Source: an uncultured Lachnospiraceae bacterium
GTDB lineage: Bacteria; Bacillota; Clostridia; Lachnospirales; Lachnospiraceae
Length of the DNA stretch: 64,000 nucleotides
Direction: 5' to 3'
NCBI GenBank assembly: GCA_910585715.1
Contig: CAJUEX010000011.1
Location: forward strand, 18,973-82,972
A model generated the notes under the pieces. That model was not told the DNA's origin. It made no database searches and worked only from the letters and a program-made list of their open reading frames with translations. Both the position numbers and the translations under genes were made by a program. Shown piece by piece: positions 1-8,579 of the stretch (its first letter is position 1; every line of letters starts with the position of its first letter).

Positions 1-750
1 TGAGCTTTCAAGTTCTTTTTCATTCTGCTCCATAGTATCCATCTGGCTTTTCAAAGCCGGATAATTCTGGTCATAGGCAGATGCTGTAGCTTCATAAATT
101 GCTTTTGTTTTCTCCTGCTCCGCCATTGCTTCCATCAGTGCCTGCTGTGCCTCAGGCTCCATAGCAGCTGCCGCATGCTGCTGTGCAGCTTCCACCCTCT
201 GTTTTGCGTTTTCGTAATCCGCCTTTGCACTCTTTTTGGAATCTTTTAGTTCATCCATCTTTTTTTTCAGCTCTTCTTTTCCATCCATAAGAGCATCATA
301 CTTGTTCTGTAAGCTGGCCTGATTATCCTTAATCGTCTGAATATTGGCTTCTGTCTGGATATTGGAAGCCGCTGTCTGTCCGCCTGTAGCCAGGTCCCTG
401 CTTGCCTTTGCGCTGGAAAGGGCTGCGCCTGCACTTTTTACCTGAAGCTCGGCGGCTGTATCATCCAGTTCGCAAAGAAGGTCGCCTTCCTGTACCGCAT
501 CCCCCACTGACACATGGGAAGCGATTACTTCTGCATTCACAAGAGGCACTACAAATACTTCTTCCTGAGGAGTAATGCTTCCCATAAATTCATTTTGCAA
601 AGTCAAGGTTCCTTCTTCCGGAAGCCTTGCTTCCACCACAAGCTCTTTTCTAACTGTTTCGCTTTCTTCTTTTTGGCAGCCTGCCAGCCCTAATCCCACT
701 GCCACCATGGCTGCTGCCAGCAAAAAGCCTTTCCTGTTTATCCTTTTCAT
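1..750 (-). CDS. Efflux-type periplasmic adaptor (HlyD/MFP) lipoprotein, C-terminus cut by window edge
   Basis: The first 250 codons of a minus-strand gene; the 3' part lies outside the window. The protein starts MKRINRKGFLL and has a lipoprotein signal with lipobox LAGC at about residues 22-25, followed by a short acidic spacer. It then shows the first half of a biotinyl-lipoyl-like domain (about 60-100), including VSVGDAVQEGDLLCELD, and a long alpha-helical hairpin rich in Ala, Lys and Glu (from about 100). This order is typical of membrane-fusion adaptors that link an inner-membrane ABC or RND pump to export. The start ATG at 748-750 follows a good GGAAG ribosome site. The partner pump would be expected downstream, beyond position 1. 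The family call is firm; the substrate cannot be told. Confidence 0.8.
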   Translation of the reverse strand, partial: MKRINRKGFLLAAAMVAVGLGLAGCQKEESETVRKELVVEARLPEEGTLTLQNEFMGSITPQEEVFVVPLVNAEVIASHVSVGDAVQEGDLLCELDDTAAELQVKSAGAALSSAKASRDLATGGQTAASNIQTEANIQTIKDNQASLQNKYDALMDGKEELKKKMDELKDSKKSAKADYENAKQRVEAAQQHAAAAMEPEAQQALMEAMAEQEKTKAIYEATASAYDQNYPALKSQMDTMEQNEKELESS

Positions 751-860
751 CTTTTCTTCCTTTCAAATAGAATCTCGCAATTAAGTTTATTTTATTTCAT
801 TTTGCATGGGATTGCCATAAAAATTTTATAAACTTTTTCGGTAAACTTTTTTCTTCTACG

Positions 861-1080
861 TAACAGTTCAGCCAGCGATTTTCCCTACAGGTATCGGAAT
901 GGACTTCCTGCAGAGAATGTTTCTGCGTCGTCACGCTCCCGCTCCGATAAAAACGCAGCAGTGCTAAGCTCGAAAATACCTCGCTAAGCGCTGGCGTTTT
1001 TATAGGGACTCCTTAAGAAATCATTCTCTGCTGGAAGTCCATTCCGATACCTGTAGGGAAAATCACTGGCTGAACTGTTA
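861..1080 (+). repeat. PAL-A1 palindromic element (family with conserved core)
   Basis: A 220-bp inverted repeat. Left arm 861-919 and right arm 1022-1080 pair at 57 of 59 positions. The core (920-1021) carries the family signature CGCTCCCGCTC, then an inner stem GATAAAAACGC / GCGTTTTTAT, a second short stem AGTGC / GCGCT, and an apical stretch CTCGAAAATACCTCG. The outer ends read TAACAGTTCAGCC. The last three bases of the element form the TAA stop codon of the Fic gene read on the minus strand. Confidence 0.9.
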
Positions 1081-2001
1081 CTCTTCTATAAAATAATTCA
1101 GCAATTCCCCATATTCATCTTGTGCGGATAAACAAGTATCTGTCAAATATCCTTTTTCTTTGTCAAATTCTTTTAAGCCTCTATAATAATATAATTTATG
1201 CCTTTCATCAATAATAAAGGGAGTTATATTATATTTCAAACATTCCTTAAACATTATCAGGCGCCCTACTCTTCCATTTCCATCTTGAAATGGATGTATT
1301 TTTTCGAAATGATAATGAAATTCCACAATATCATGAAAAGTAATACTATCCTTTTGCTGATACTCAAATAAAAGTCTTTGCATTTCTTTTTTTACCTTTC
1401 CGGGCGGTGCTGTTTTAGAATCGCCTACCATATTGGGACGTTGCTTATAATCACCAATAGAAAACCATTCTAAACGGCTGTCAGATGTATTAGACTTTAA
1501 CATAAAATGGATTTTCTTAATTATATTTTCTGTTAATATCTCATCCGCACAATCCAGAATATAATCAAAACATTGAAAATGATTTACTGTTTCTATAATG
1601 TCGTCTACCTTAGCAGGCTCCTTTTCAATCCCAACTGTGTTTGTTTCATAAATATATCTTGTTTGTTCTTCCGTTAACCTGCTGCCTTCCATATGATTGG
1701 AATTATATGCAAGTTTCACTTGCGTCTGATGATATATTCCACCTTTTAGCCGAATCCTTTTTTCCTCCCTTAGTTGAAACAATAAAGTCGTCTTATCAAC
1801 TTCTTTTTTCATCTCCATAATATCCCCAGGCTGACAGTCAAGAAATTCACAAATGTCTTCAACTACTTTCATTGCCACCGGTTCATTTTTTGATAATTTT
1901 GCAAGGGTTGCCGTGGAAATTTTAATATTTTCCCGCAGCTCTGTTTTTGTTATATTCTTTTGGGACAGTATATTGAATAATTTGTTATAAGAAATTTTCA
2001 C
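1078..2001 (-). CDS. Fic-domain protein with N-terminal XRE-type HTH
   Basis: About 307 residues. Residues 1-65 resemble a Cro/C1-type helix-turn-helix, ending DCQPGDIME as in many XRE domains. A Fic domain follows, with the catalytic motif HPFQDGNGRVGR near residue 236. Upstream, near 101-106, lies S-N-H-M-E-G, which fits the Fic inhibitory motif (S/T)xxxE(G/N), so this would be a self-inhibited class with the inhibitory helix before the Fic core. Fic enzymes usually AMPylate target proteins; the target here is unknown. I chose GTG at 1999-2001 because the AAGGA site sits 10 bases upstream. The GTG at 2008-2010 would leave only one base of spacing. The gene stands alone; its stop codon is supplied by PAL-A1. 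Confidence 0.85.
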   Translation of the reverse strand: MKISYNKLFNILSQKNITKTELRENIKISTATLAKLSKNEPVAMKVVEDICEFLDCQPGDIMEMKKEVDKTTLLFQLREEKRIRLKGGIYHQTQVKLAYNSNHMEGSRLTEEQTRYIYETNTVGIEKEPAKVDDIIETVNHFQCFDYILDCADEILTENIIKKIHFMLKSNTSDSRLEWFSIGDYKQRPNMVGDSKTAPPGKVKKEMQRLLFEYQQKDSITFHDIVEFHYHFEKIHPFQDGNGRVGRLIMFKECLKYNITPFIIDERHKLYYYRGLKEFDKEKGYLTDTCLSAQDEYGELLNYFIEE

Positions 2002-2010
2002 ATTTTTCAC

Positions 2011-2325
2011 ATCCTTTTTATTTTATTAGTATATCACAAAAATTTATATTTATAAATATTCAATTTAAAGTGTTTACTTTTCTAAATTAAACATTTATAT
2101 TACCATTTTGAGACTGTATTCCTGATACTCCCTATAGCAAGCAAGGGCTTTACCACATGTTTAATAAGTTAAGGCACTAAAATAAGCCCGCTATCAGATA
2201 TATTTCTATAGCTGATAACAGACTTATGGTTATATCTTAATATCTACTTTCACGATATACAGAAAGCTTCTCATTTCCTGTATTTTTAATGAAACGTATG
2301 AGCTGTTAATCGTTTCGATTACTCC
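2011..2325. other. AT-rich intergenic region with one long hairpin
   Basis: No gene is visible. At 2182-2227 the minus strand would form a 14-bp stem (arms AAGTCTGTTATCAG and CTGATAGCGGGCTT, with U-G wobbles only on that strand), followed by ATTTTAG. This resembles a weak intrinsic terminator or the end of a small transcript. No promoter or RNA class was recognised. Confidence 0.4.
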
Positions 2326-2370
2326 AAAATAAAAAGTTCTGAAATCACCATTTAAAAGGCTTTCAGAACT
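2326..2370 (-). terminator. Intrinsic terminator downstream of tRNA-Trp
   Basis: Read on the minus strand, AGTTCTGAAA and TTTCAGAACT form a 10-bp stem immediately followed by TTTTTATTTT. It starts 9 bases after the tRNA 3' end. Confidence 0.8.
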
Positions 2371-2378
2371 TACTTAAG

Positions 2379-2449
2379 CAGGGGAAGAGGGAATCGAACC
2401 CCCGTTAACGGTTTTGGAGACCGCCGCACTACCGCTGTACTATTCCCCT
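2379..2449 (-). tRNA. trnW: tRNA-Trp (anticodon CCA)
   Basis: Acceptor arms AGGGGAA / TTCCCCT pair perfectly, the discriminator is G, and CCA is not encoded. The D arm includes AGCGGTAGTGCGG, the anticodon stem GCGGT pairs with the loop CTCCAAA (anticodon CCA), and the T arm carries GGTTCGATTCC. About 71 nt in total. An intrinsic terminator follows directly. Confidence 0.93.
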
Positions 2450-2548
2450 ATAATCGGCGCTTATTTTGCCACCAGAATGTATTATAGCATAACCCGTACT
2501 GTTTTAGCAAGTAGTTTTTTCCCCTTTTCTCCCTTTTTTCGCAATTGA

Positions 2549-2700
2549 AATGTTACTATTCACGGCCTAGGAGCCGCTCATAGCAACGATTGGGGGCGAT
2601 ATTCAAAGTTTTGCTTCGCAAAAATCGCCCCTCACTCCTGAATCATGTTCTCACGGAATGCGCAGTTTATGCGCATTCCTGACCCGTGAAAAGTAACATT
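2549..2700. repeat. PAL-D palindromic element (single copy here)
   Basis: Terminal arms AATGTTACTATTCACGG (2549-2565) and CCGTGAAAAGTAACATT (2684-2700) pair with one mismatch. Inside are two further hairpins: GGGGCGAT / ATCGCCCC enclosing TTTTGC-TTC-GCAAAA, and GAATGCGC / GCGCATTC. It ends 4 bases before the stop codon of the SGNH gene. Its architecture parallels the PAL-A elements but the sequence is different. Confidence 0.75.
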
Positions 2701-2704
2701 GAAA

Positions 2705-3718
2705 TTACTGATGCCTCTGTTCCAGGTAGTATTCTAAATCTTCCTCCCACTGCCTTTTCACGTCTTCATCCTTTTCCTGTTCTGCCGGAACATATTCCGC
2801 TGCAATTGCACCCAAATGGGAGCTTAACTTTTCCGCACCTTTATAATTTAAATGGGCTCCGTCCAAAAAGCAATCCTTCTCACTGATTCCAATTTGTCCC
2901 ATAAATGTATTGTAATCATAAAAATCCAGATTATTTTTTTGTGCCAACTCCTCCGTATGGGCATGCTCTAACATTCCCCATTCTATATTGGGCGTTTTTA
3001 TCAAAACCAGAGTAATATCATTTTCCTTGCACAGCTTATAAATTTCATTAAAATAAAATTCATTTTCCCTGCTAATACTTATCCCTTCATGAATAATGCT
3101 TTCCATATTAAAGTCAGGAAGCCCCTCTGCCACTGTTTCGGAATAAGCATAGCCCTTTAAAGGATAATGCTTATCAGAAACAGGATAAAGAAAATCCCGT
3201 TCATTTAAGGAAGCCCATCTTGCATGATATCTGGAAAACGGAAACACATAGGAGAAAATATGCCCTTCTTCACCTGCTGCCATTTTCAGGGATTGTATTT
3301 TATTGCCGGAAAATTTCATATAATCATATGCCTTCCGGCTTTGTTCCTCTTCTCCACTGCCCTGATAAAACAGGCCCAATGCATCCAATACTACCACCTT
3401 GGGCTTCTGTTTCCTTAATGCTTCCTGCAAATAGTAAAAGGATGTAAAAAGCCTTTGTTCGCCGCTTCCAAGCACATAGCCGGTAATTCCCTGCTCTTCA
3501 TAAACAATCAATGGATTGATATCATAAAAGCTGTTGCTGCTTCCTAAATACAGAACATCTATTGTATTCTTTTTCTCCGCATAAAATCCATCTATAATTT
3601 GCGTAGCCGGCTCCCACCGTCCATCCGTTTCCCACTTTGGAGTAAAGACCTGATTCAACACTTTTATCAGTATTCCAAACAATGCCAGAAAAACTACTAT
3701 TCTTCCTATCTTTTTCAC
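2705..3718 (-). CDS. Membrane-anchored SGNH/GDSL-like hydrolase (DltD/AlgX-like)
   Basis: 337 residues. An N-terminal signal anchor (about residues 5-23) is followed by an extracytoplasmic SGNH-type fold. The nucleophile block is YLGSSNSFYDI (about 57-67) and the C-terminal D-x-x-H pair is FLDGAHLNYKG (about 288-298). Related proteins act with O-acyltransferases on cell-wall or secreted polymers. No MBOAT partner lies next to this copy, so the substrate is open. The start is GTG at 3716-3718 with AGAGGGG about 8 bases upstream. It is a single gene between PAL-D and the palindrome cluster at 3764-3872. Confidence 0.7.
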   Translation of the reverse strand: MKKIGRIVVFLALFGILIKVLNQVFTPKWETDGRWEPATQIIDGFYAEKKNTIDVLYLGSSNSFYDINPLIVYEEQGITGYVLGSGEQRLFTSFYYLQEALRKQKPKVVVLDALGLFYQGSGEEEQSRKAYDYMKFSGNKIQSLKMAAGEEGHIFSYVFPFSRYHARWASLNERDFLYPVSDKHYPLKGYAYSETVAEGLPDFNMESIIHEGISISRENEFYFNEIYKLCKENDITLVLIKTPNIEWGMLEHAHTEELAQKNNLDFYDYNTFMGQIGISEKDCFLDGAHLNYKGAEKLSSHLGAIAAEYVPAEQEKDEDVKRQWEEDLEYYLEQRHQ

Positions 3719-3763
3719 CGGATACCCCTCTGTCTCTCTTTTCCTTATTGTTTCGCTTTATAA

Positions 3764-3872
3764 CCCTTTTATACAAACAAAAGTCCCAAGGCACTGCCTT
3801 GAGACTCCTGTTTGTGTAAAAGGGGAATTCTTCCGGAATTGCTAATTAGCAATGTCTAGCTGTGCTAGACAT
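3764..3872. repeat. Cluster of three adjacent palindromes
   Basis: First, 3764-3824: two 30-nt arms pairing at about 26 positions, centred on AAGGCACTGCCTT. Second, 3838-3853: perfect ATTGCTAATTAGCAAT. Third, 3852-3872: ATGTCTAGC / GCTAGACAT around TGT. None has a clear T-tract. They lie downstream of radA (minus strand) and upstream of the SGNH gene. Confidence 0.6.
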
Positions 3873-4006
3873 ATTTGTATTATATTTCCTTTTCTTATTC
3901 TTTTCTACAATTATATTGCTAATGAATAACACTATATTGCTTTATTCTATTCTTTCTTCAAAATTCTTACAGGATTCGGAGCAAATCGTCCGCTTCCCAT
4001 ACAGAT

Positions 4007-5383
4007 TCAGACCAAATCAGCCACCTCTTGCACATTTTCCACGCCAATCAGCTCAATCCCTGTTATTTCTTTTAATGCTGCCATATTGCTTTTGGGCAGC
4101 ACGCAAGTGGTAAATCCCAGTTTTTTGGCTTCCAGCACCCGTTTTTCTGCCATGGATACTGCCCGGACCTCGCCGCTTAAGCCAATTTCTCCAAACACTA
4201 CCATCCCGTCCTTTACGGGACGGTTCTTAAAGCTGGAAATAATCGCCATGACTACTCCCAAATCAATAGCAGGTTCTGAAACTTTCATACCTCCTGCCAC
4301 ATTCACATAAGCATCGCTATGGGAAATATGCAGGCACATTCGTTTTTCTATGACTGCCATTAAAAGATGCACCCGGTTATAATCCATGCCGTTTGCCTGT
4401 CTTCTTGGAAGGTTAAAGCTGGAATCACATACCAGCGCCTGTATTTCGATGAGGATGGGTCTGGTTCCTTCCATGGAACAGACTACTACAGAACCGCTTG
4501 ACTGCTTTGGCCTGCCCTCCAATAAAAAGGCGGAGGGATTTTTCACTTCCAAAAGCCCTTCCTTTGCCATTTCAAACACACCGATTTCATTGGTAGAGCC
4601 AAAACGGTTTTTTACACTTCGCAGTATCCGGTAAAGGGCATCCTTATCTCCTTCAAAATAGAGCACCGTATCAACCATATGCTCTAAAACCCTTGGTCCC
4701 GCCACGGTCCCTTCCTTTGTCACATGGCCTACGATAAATATGGAAATGCCATAAGTCTTTGCAAGCTGCAAAAAAATCCCCGTAGCCTCCCTGACCTGGG
4801 ACACGCTTCCGGGACCTGCTGAAATCTCCTCGGAATACATGGTCTGAATGGAATCGATAACCGCTACGTGAGGCTTTAGCTCCATCAGCACCTCTCTTAT
4901 GCTTTCCAGATTGGTTTCACACAAAAGCTGCAAGTCATCGGAAAAGCTTCCAATCCGAAGCGCCCTTATTTTAATCTGCTTTAATGATTCTTCTCCCGAA
5001 ATATATAATACCTTCTGTCCTTTCCCGGAAAGCTGTCTGCACACCTGAAGCAGAAGGGTGGACTTGCCGATTCCCGGGTCTCCCCCTACTAAAGTCAAAG
5101 AACCGGGTACTATGCCTCCGCCCAGTACCTGGTCCAATTCCTCTATTTCTGTCTTCACTTTATCCTCTTTGGAAAGGGAAACCTGTGAAAAGCTTACAGG
5201 AACCGGCTTCTTTGCTTTCGCCTTTACCGTTTTGGCTCCGCCCATTCCTTTTGACTCTATGGAAGCCTCTTCCTCCACAAAGGTATTCCATTCCCTGCAG
5301 GACGGGCATTGCCCCATCCATTTGGCAGATTCATGACCGCAGCTTTGACAAAAGTACATCATGGTTCTTTTGCCCTTTGCCAT
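4007..5383 (-). CDS. radA: DNA repair protein RadA/Sms
   Basis: 458 residues, the usual length. An N-terminal C4 zinc finger (CQSCGHESAKWMGQCPSC, about 12-29) is followed by a RecA-like ATPase with Walker A GGDPGIGKST (about 99-108), the RadA signature KNRFG (about 259-263), and a C-terminal Lon-protease-like domain without protease function in this family. RadA drives branch migration of recombination intermediates in the cytoplasm. The ATG directly follows the TAG of the small upstream gene with no gap, so translation is probably coupled. All expected motifs are intact. Confidence 0.97.
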   Translation of the reverse strand: MAKGKRTMMYFCQSCGHESAKWMGQCPSCREWNTFVEEEASIESKGMGGAKTVKAKAKKPVPVSFSQVSLSKEDKVKTEIEELDQVLGGGIVPGSLTLVGGDPGIGKSTLLLQVCRQLSGKGQKVLYISGEESLKQIKIRALRIGSFSDDLQLLCETNLESIREVLMELKPHVAVIDSIQTMYSEEISAGPGSVSQVREATGIFLQLAKTYGISIFIVGHVTKEGTVAGPRVLEHMVDTVLYFEGDKDALYRILRSVKNRFGSTNEIGVFEMAKEGLLEVKNPSAFLLEGRPKQSSGSVVVCSMEGTRPILIEIQALVCDSSFNLPRRQANGMDYNRVHLLMAVIEKRMCLHISHSDAYVNVAGGMKVSEPAIDLGVVMAIISSFKNRPVKDGMVVFGEIGLSGEVRAVSMAEKRVLEAKKLGFTTCVLPKSNMAALKEITGIELIGVENVQEVADLV

Positions 5384-5797
5384 CTATGCCTCCACCACCT
5401 TAACCGAAACCTGCCCCATATCCGCAAGCTCCACACTTAAATTCAACTTGCCGCCAAGATTGGTGCGCATTTTCCCCGCGCTGTCTCCGGATACAAATAC
5501 TTCGTATTCTGCATCATCCTTAAGTCCTACTGTAATCTGGGCGTCTTCCTTTCCCTCTACCTGAAAAGAAACCCCTTCTCCTGTCTCCTTCAGATGAAAT
5601 ACGCTGGTGCCCGGAACCGATTCATATAAGAACATTCCGTTTTTCTCCAGCTTCGTCATTGTTTTGTAGGTTTTTACCTTGTACAAATCTCCTTCAAAAG
5701 AAAAATCCTCCAGTTTTTCTTTCTGCTCCAGTTGATGATTGCCAAAGCTGATGGTCTTATCATCTTCTGCCCGTAGTAATTCTGCTACAACTGCCAT
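5384..5797 (-). CDS. Small conserved protein upstream of radA (often mislabelled endosialidase)
   Basis: 137 residues with no signal peptide or membrane segment. The sequence is beta-strand-rich and acidic, beginning MAVVAELLRAEDDKTISFG and containing GMFLYESVPGTSVFHLKETG. Similar Lachnospiraceae proteins are known to me only under the doubtful label endosialidase; I see no catalytic motif to support it. The start follows AGGAGGACATAGGAA, and a TATAAT-like -10 lies at 5852-5857 (minus). Its stop codon abuts the radA start, so the two form an operon. Function unknown. Confidence 0.75.
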   Translation of the reverse strand: MAVVAELLRAEDDKTISFGNHQLEQKEKLEDFSFEGDLYKVKTYKTMTKLEKNGMFLYESVPGTSVFHLKETGEGVSFQVEGKEDAQITVGLKDDAEYEVFVSGDSAGKMRTNLGGKLNLSVELADMGQVSVKVVEA

Positions 5798-5909
5798 TTC
5801 CTATGTCCTCCTAAATACGGCATATCCGCCATAATCTCTCCGTGTGCTTTCATTATAATATACTTTTTTCCATAAATCCAGTAAAAGAATGTAAAAATAA
5901 AATTAAAAG

Positions 5910-6135
5910 TTACAGTTCAGCCTGCGGGTTTTGGATTTGAGGACGTAGGAACTGGCAGAACATATAATAGTCTTCGGGGCACGCTCCCGCTCTGATAAAA
6001 ACGCAACAGTGCTAAGCTCGAAAATACCTCGCTAAGCGCTGGCGTTTTTATCAGAGTGAAAGCGTGCCCCTAAGACTTCTATCTACCTTGCCCCTCCTGC
6101 GTCCTCAAATCCAAAACTTGCAGGCTGAACTGTTA
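5910..6135 (+). repeat. PAL-A2 palindromic element
   Basis: Arms 5910-5983 and 6062-6135 pair except for an internal unmatched block near 5951-5966. The core has the family signature CGCTCCCGCTC, a 14-bp inner stem (TCTGATAAAAACGC / GCGTTTTTATCAGA), AGTGC / GCGCT and CTCGAAAATACCTCG. The outer end matches A1 (CAGTTCAGCC), while the inner arm matches the A5 arm (GAACTGGCAGAACAT). It ends three bases from the clpC stop codon. Confidence 0.9.
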
Positions 6136-6138
6136 CAA

Positions 6139-8577
6139 TTAAAAAGATTCCTTTACCTTAAATGTAAATTCTTTATTGTGGACAGCTACATGCACCTCCT
6201 GGCCCGCCTTTACCTTTCCTGCCAGAATTTCCTCCGCCAGCTTATCCTCAATCTCCGTCTGTATGGCACGTTTTAACGGTCTGGCGCCCATTTTTAAATC
6301 CATATACTTTTCAATTAGTGCCTCTTTGGCGGATTTGCCGATAACCAGCTTTATGTCCATCTGCTCCATGCAGCGCTCAGACAGCACTTTGGCAAGCAAT
6401 GTAATAATCTCCTCCATATCTTCCTTTGTAAGCTGATGGAATACGATCATTTCATCGATACGGTTAATGAATTCCGGCTTAAACAGCCGTTTCACCTCAT
6501 CCATAACGCCGTTTTTCATCTTCTCATAATCCTGCTCTTTTGTGGTTGCCATATTAAAGCCCAGATTTTTGGGGTCCACGATTTTTTGCGCCCCCGCATT
6601 GGAGGTCATAATCAGAATCGTATTTTTAAAGCTGACCTTTCTCCCTTTTGAATCCGTAATATGCCCGTCGTCCAGTACCTGAAGCAAAATATTGAATACA
6701 TCCGGATGAGCTTTTTCTATTTCGTCAAAAAGCACTACAGAATAGGGATTTCTCCGGATTTTCTCGCTAAGCTGTCCGCCGTCGTCATGCCCCACATAGC
6801 CCGGAGGAGATCCTATCATTTTGGATACGGAATGAGATTCCATATACTCTGACATATCTACTCTTATCAGTGCGGATTCACTGCCGAACATGGCTTCTGC
6901 CAGCGCCTTGCTCAGCTCTGTTTTTCCTACGCCTGTGGGCCCTAAAAACAAGAATGAGCCAATGGGTCTGTTGGGGTCCTTTAAGCCAACCCTTCCTCTT
7001 CGCATAGCCCTGGATACGGCATTTACCGCTTCCTTCTGCCCTACTACCCGCTTGTGAAGAATGGATTCCAGTTTTAAAAGCTTCTCACTTTCCTTTTCCG
7101 CCAGCTTGGATACCGGAATTTTGGTCCACATGGAAACCACATCTGCAATTTCATTTTCCGTTACCTTAAGGCTTCTGTCCTCCAGCTTTTTCCGGTGGTT
7201 CTTCCTTGCGCGGAGATACTTTTTAGAAAGCTCCTCCTGCTTGATTTTTATTTCATGAGCCTGACCGTAAGCGGCAAACTTAAAGGCGCGCTCAATCTGC
7301 AAATCCATATGCTTGATTTCTTTTTCCATTTCTTTCAGCTTCTTTGGCATATTCATGCCGTTAAGCTTCAAAGCGGAGGCAGCTTCATCAATTAAATCAA
7401 TAGCCTTATCCGGCAGGTTCCTGTCATTGATATAGCGCTTTGACAGCTTTACCGCCGCCTCTACCGCCTCATCCGTAATGGTCACCTGATGATGCTCTTC
7501 ATATTTATGCTTGATTCCCTGCAGAATCAGCACCGTTTCCCCTTCCGTAGGCTCCCCTACGTTTACAGGCTGGAACCTTCTCTCAAGGGCAGCATCCCTC
7601 TCCACATATTTGCGGTACTCTTCTATGGTGGTAGCGCCGATTAACTGTATTTCACCTCTGGAAAGGGAAGGCTTCAATATATTGGATGCATCGATGGCTC
7701 CTTCCGCCCCTCCTGCTCCAATCAATGTATGAATCTCGTCTAAGAATAACAGTATATTGCCATCGGCAATCACTTCCTTTACAACCTTCTTAATCCGTTC
7801 TTCAAATTCTCCCCGGTACTTGCTCCCTGCAACCATACCGGATAAATCCAGCGTGACCACTCGCTTTTTCTGTATGGTATCCGGCACTTCCCCGGCCACG
7901 ATTCTTGCTGCCAACCCTTCTGCTATGGCAGTCTTTCCCACTCCCGGCTCACCGATGAGGCAGGGGTTGTTTTTCGTCCTTCGGCTGATAATCTGAATCA
8001 CTCTGGAAATTTCTTCTTCCCTTCCGATAACAGGATCCAGCTTTCCTTCTCTTGCCAATGCCGTTAAATCCCTGCTGTACTGGTCCAGGGTCTTTGTGGT
8101 TCCCTTTTTCCTGCCTCTGCCCAAATCCTCCTTTGTAATGGCAGGATCCTGGCCCATAGCCGATAAAAGCTCACTGTAGAGCTTTTGCAGATTCAATCCT
8201 GCCGTATGGAGAATCCTTGCCGCCGTATTATCCCCATCCTTTATAATGGCCAGCAAAATATGTTCCGTTCCCACTTCCTTCAGTCCGAACCTGCCCGCCT
8301 GTTTTTCACTTTCTTCCAGAATTTCCGTTGCCTTGGGTGAAAAGCCGTCCCTCTCCAGAATGGAAACATTCCCTTTCGGCACAATATATTCTTTTATCAG
8401 CTCTAAAAGCTTTTCTTCTCTAAGCCCCTTTTCAAAAAGCAGCTTAGATGCCGCTCCTGTTTCTTCCTTTAATAAACCAAGTAAAAGATGCTCCGTTCCC
8501 ACATAATTCTGATGAAGCTTCTTTGCCGCCTTTTCCGCCCTGGAAATAGCAGACCTCGCCTTTTTTGTAAAATCCAC
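6139..8577 (-). CDS. clpC: ATP-dependent Clp protease ATP-binding subunit ClpC
   Basis: 812 residues, the normal length. Two Clp N-repeats (about 1-145), AAA+ module 1 with Walker A GEPGVGKT (about 205-212), a middle helical domain (about 400-470), and AAA+ module 2 with GPTGVGKTE (about 540-548) plus the D2 small domain. ClpC unfolds proteins for ClpP and controls stress proteolysis. GTG start at 8575-8577; its GGAGG site lies inside the last codons of the gntR gene, two bases away, so the two are co-transcribed. The usual ctsR-mcsA-mcsB partners are absent and no CtsR heptad repeat was seen; a GntR regulator takes that position. Confidence 0.96.
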   Translation of the reverse strand: MDFTKKARSAISRAEKAAKKLHQNYVGTEHLLLGLLKEETGAASKLLFEKGLREEKLLELIKEYIVPKGNVSILERDGFSPKATEILEESEKQAGRFGLKEVGTEHILLAIIKDGDNTAARILHTAGLNLQKLYSELLSAMGQDPAITKEDLGRGRKKGTTKTLDQYSRDLTALAREGKLDPVIGREEEISRVIQIISRRTKNNPCLIGEPGVGKTAIAEGLAARIVAGEVPDTIQKKRVVTLDLSGMVAGSKYRGEFEERIKKVVKEVIADGNILLFLDEIHTLIGAGGAEGAIDASNILKPSLSRGEIQLIGATTIEEYRKYVERDAALERRFQPVNVGEPTEGETVLILQGIKHKYEEHHQVTITDEAVEAAVKLSKRYINDRNLPDKAIDLIDEAASALKLNGMNMPKKLKEMEKEIKHMDLQIERAFKFAAYGQAHEIKIKQEELSKKYLRARKNHRKKLEDRSLKVTENEIADVVSMWTKIPVSKLAEKESEKLLKLESILHKRVVGQKEAVNAVSRAMRRGRVGLKDPNRPIGSFLFLGPTGVGKTELSKALAEAMFGSESALIRVDMSEYMESHSVSKMIGSPPGYVGHDDGGQLSEKIRRNPYSVVLFDEIEKAHPDVFNILLQVLDDGHITDSKGRKVSFKNTILIMTSNAGAQKIVDPKNLGFNMATTKEQDYEKMKNGVMDEVKRLFKPEFINRIDEMIVFHQLTKEDMEEIITLLAKVLSERCMEQMDIKLVIGKSAKEALIEKYMDLKMGARPLKRAIQTEIEDKLAEEILAGKVKAGQEVHVAVHNKEFTFKVKESF

Positions 8578-8579
8578 TT

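Noticed and set aside
3522..3794. Short gene upstream of and overlapping the SGNH gene
   Set aside because: Different frame within the SGNH coding region and the palindrome; no ribosome site or recognisable protein.
5384..5797. Endosialidase function
   Set aside because: 137 residues with no catalytic motif of sialidases; the label seems to be an annotation carry-over.
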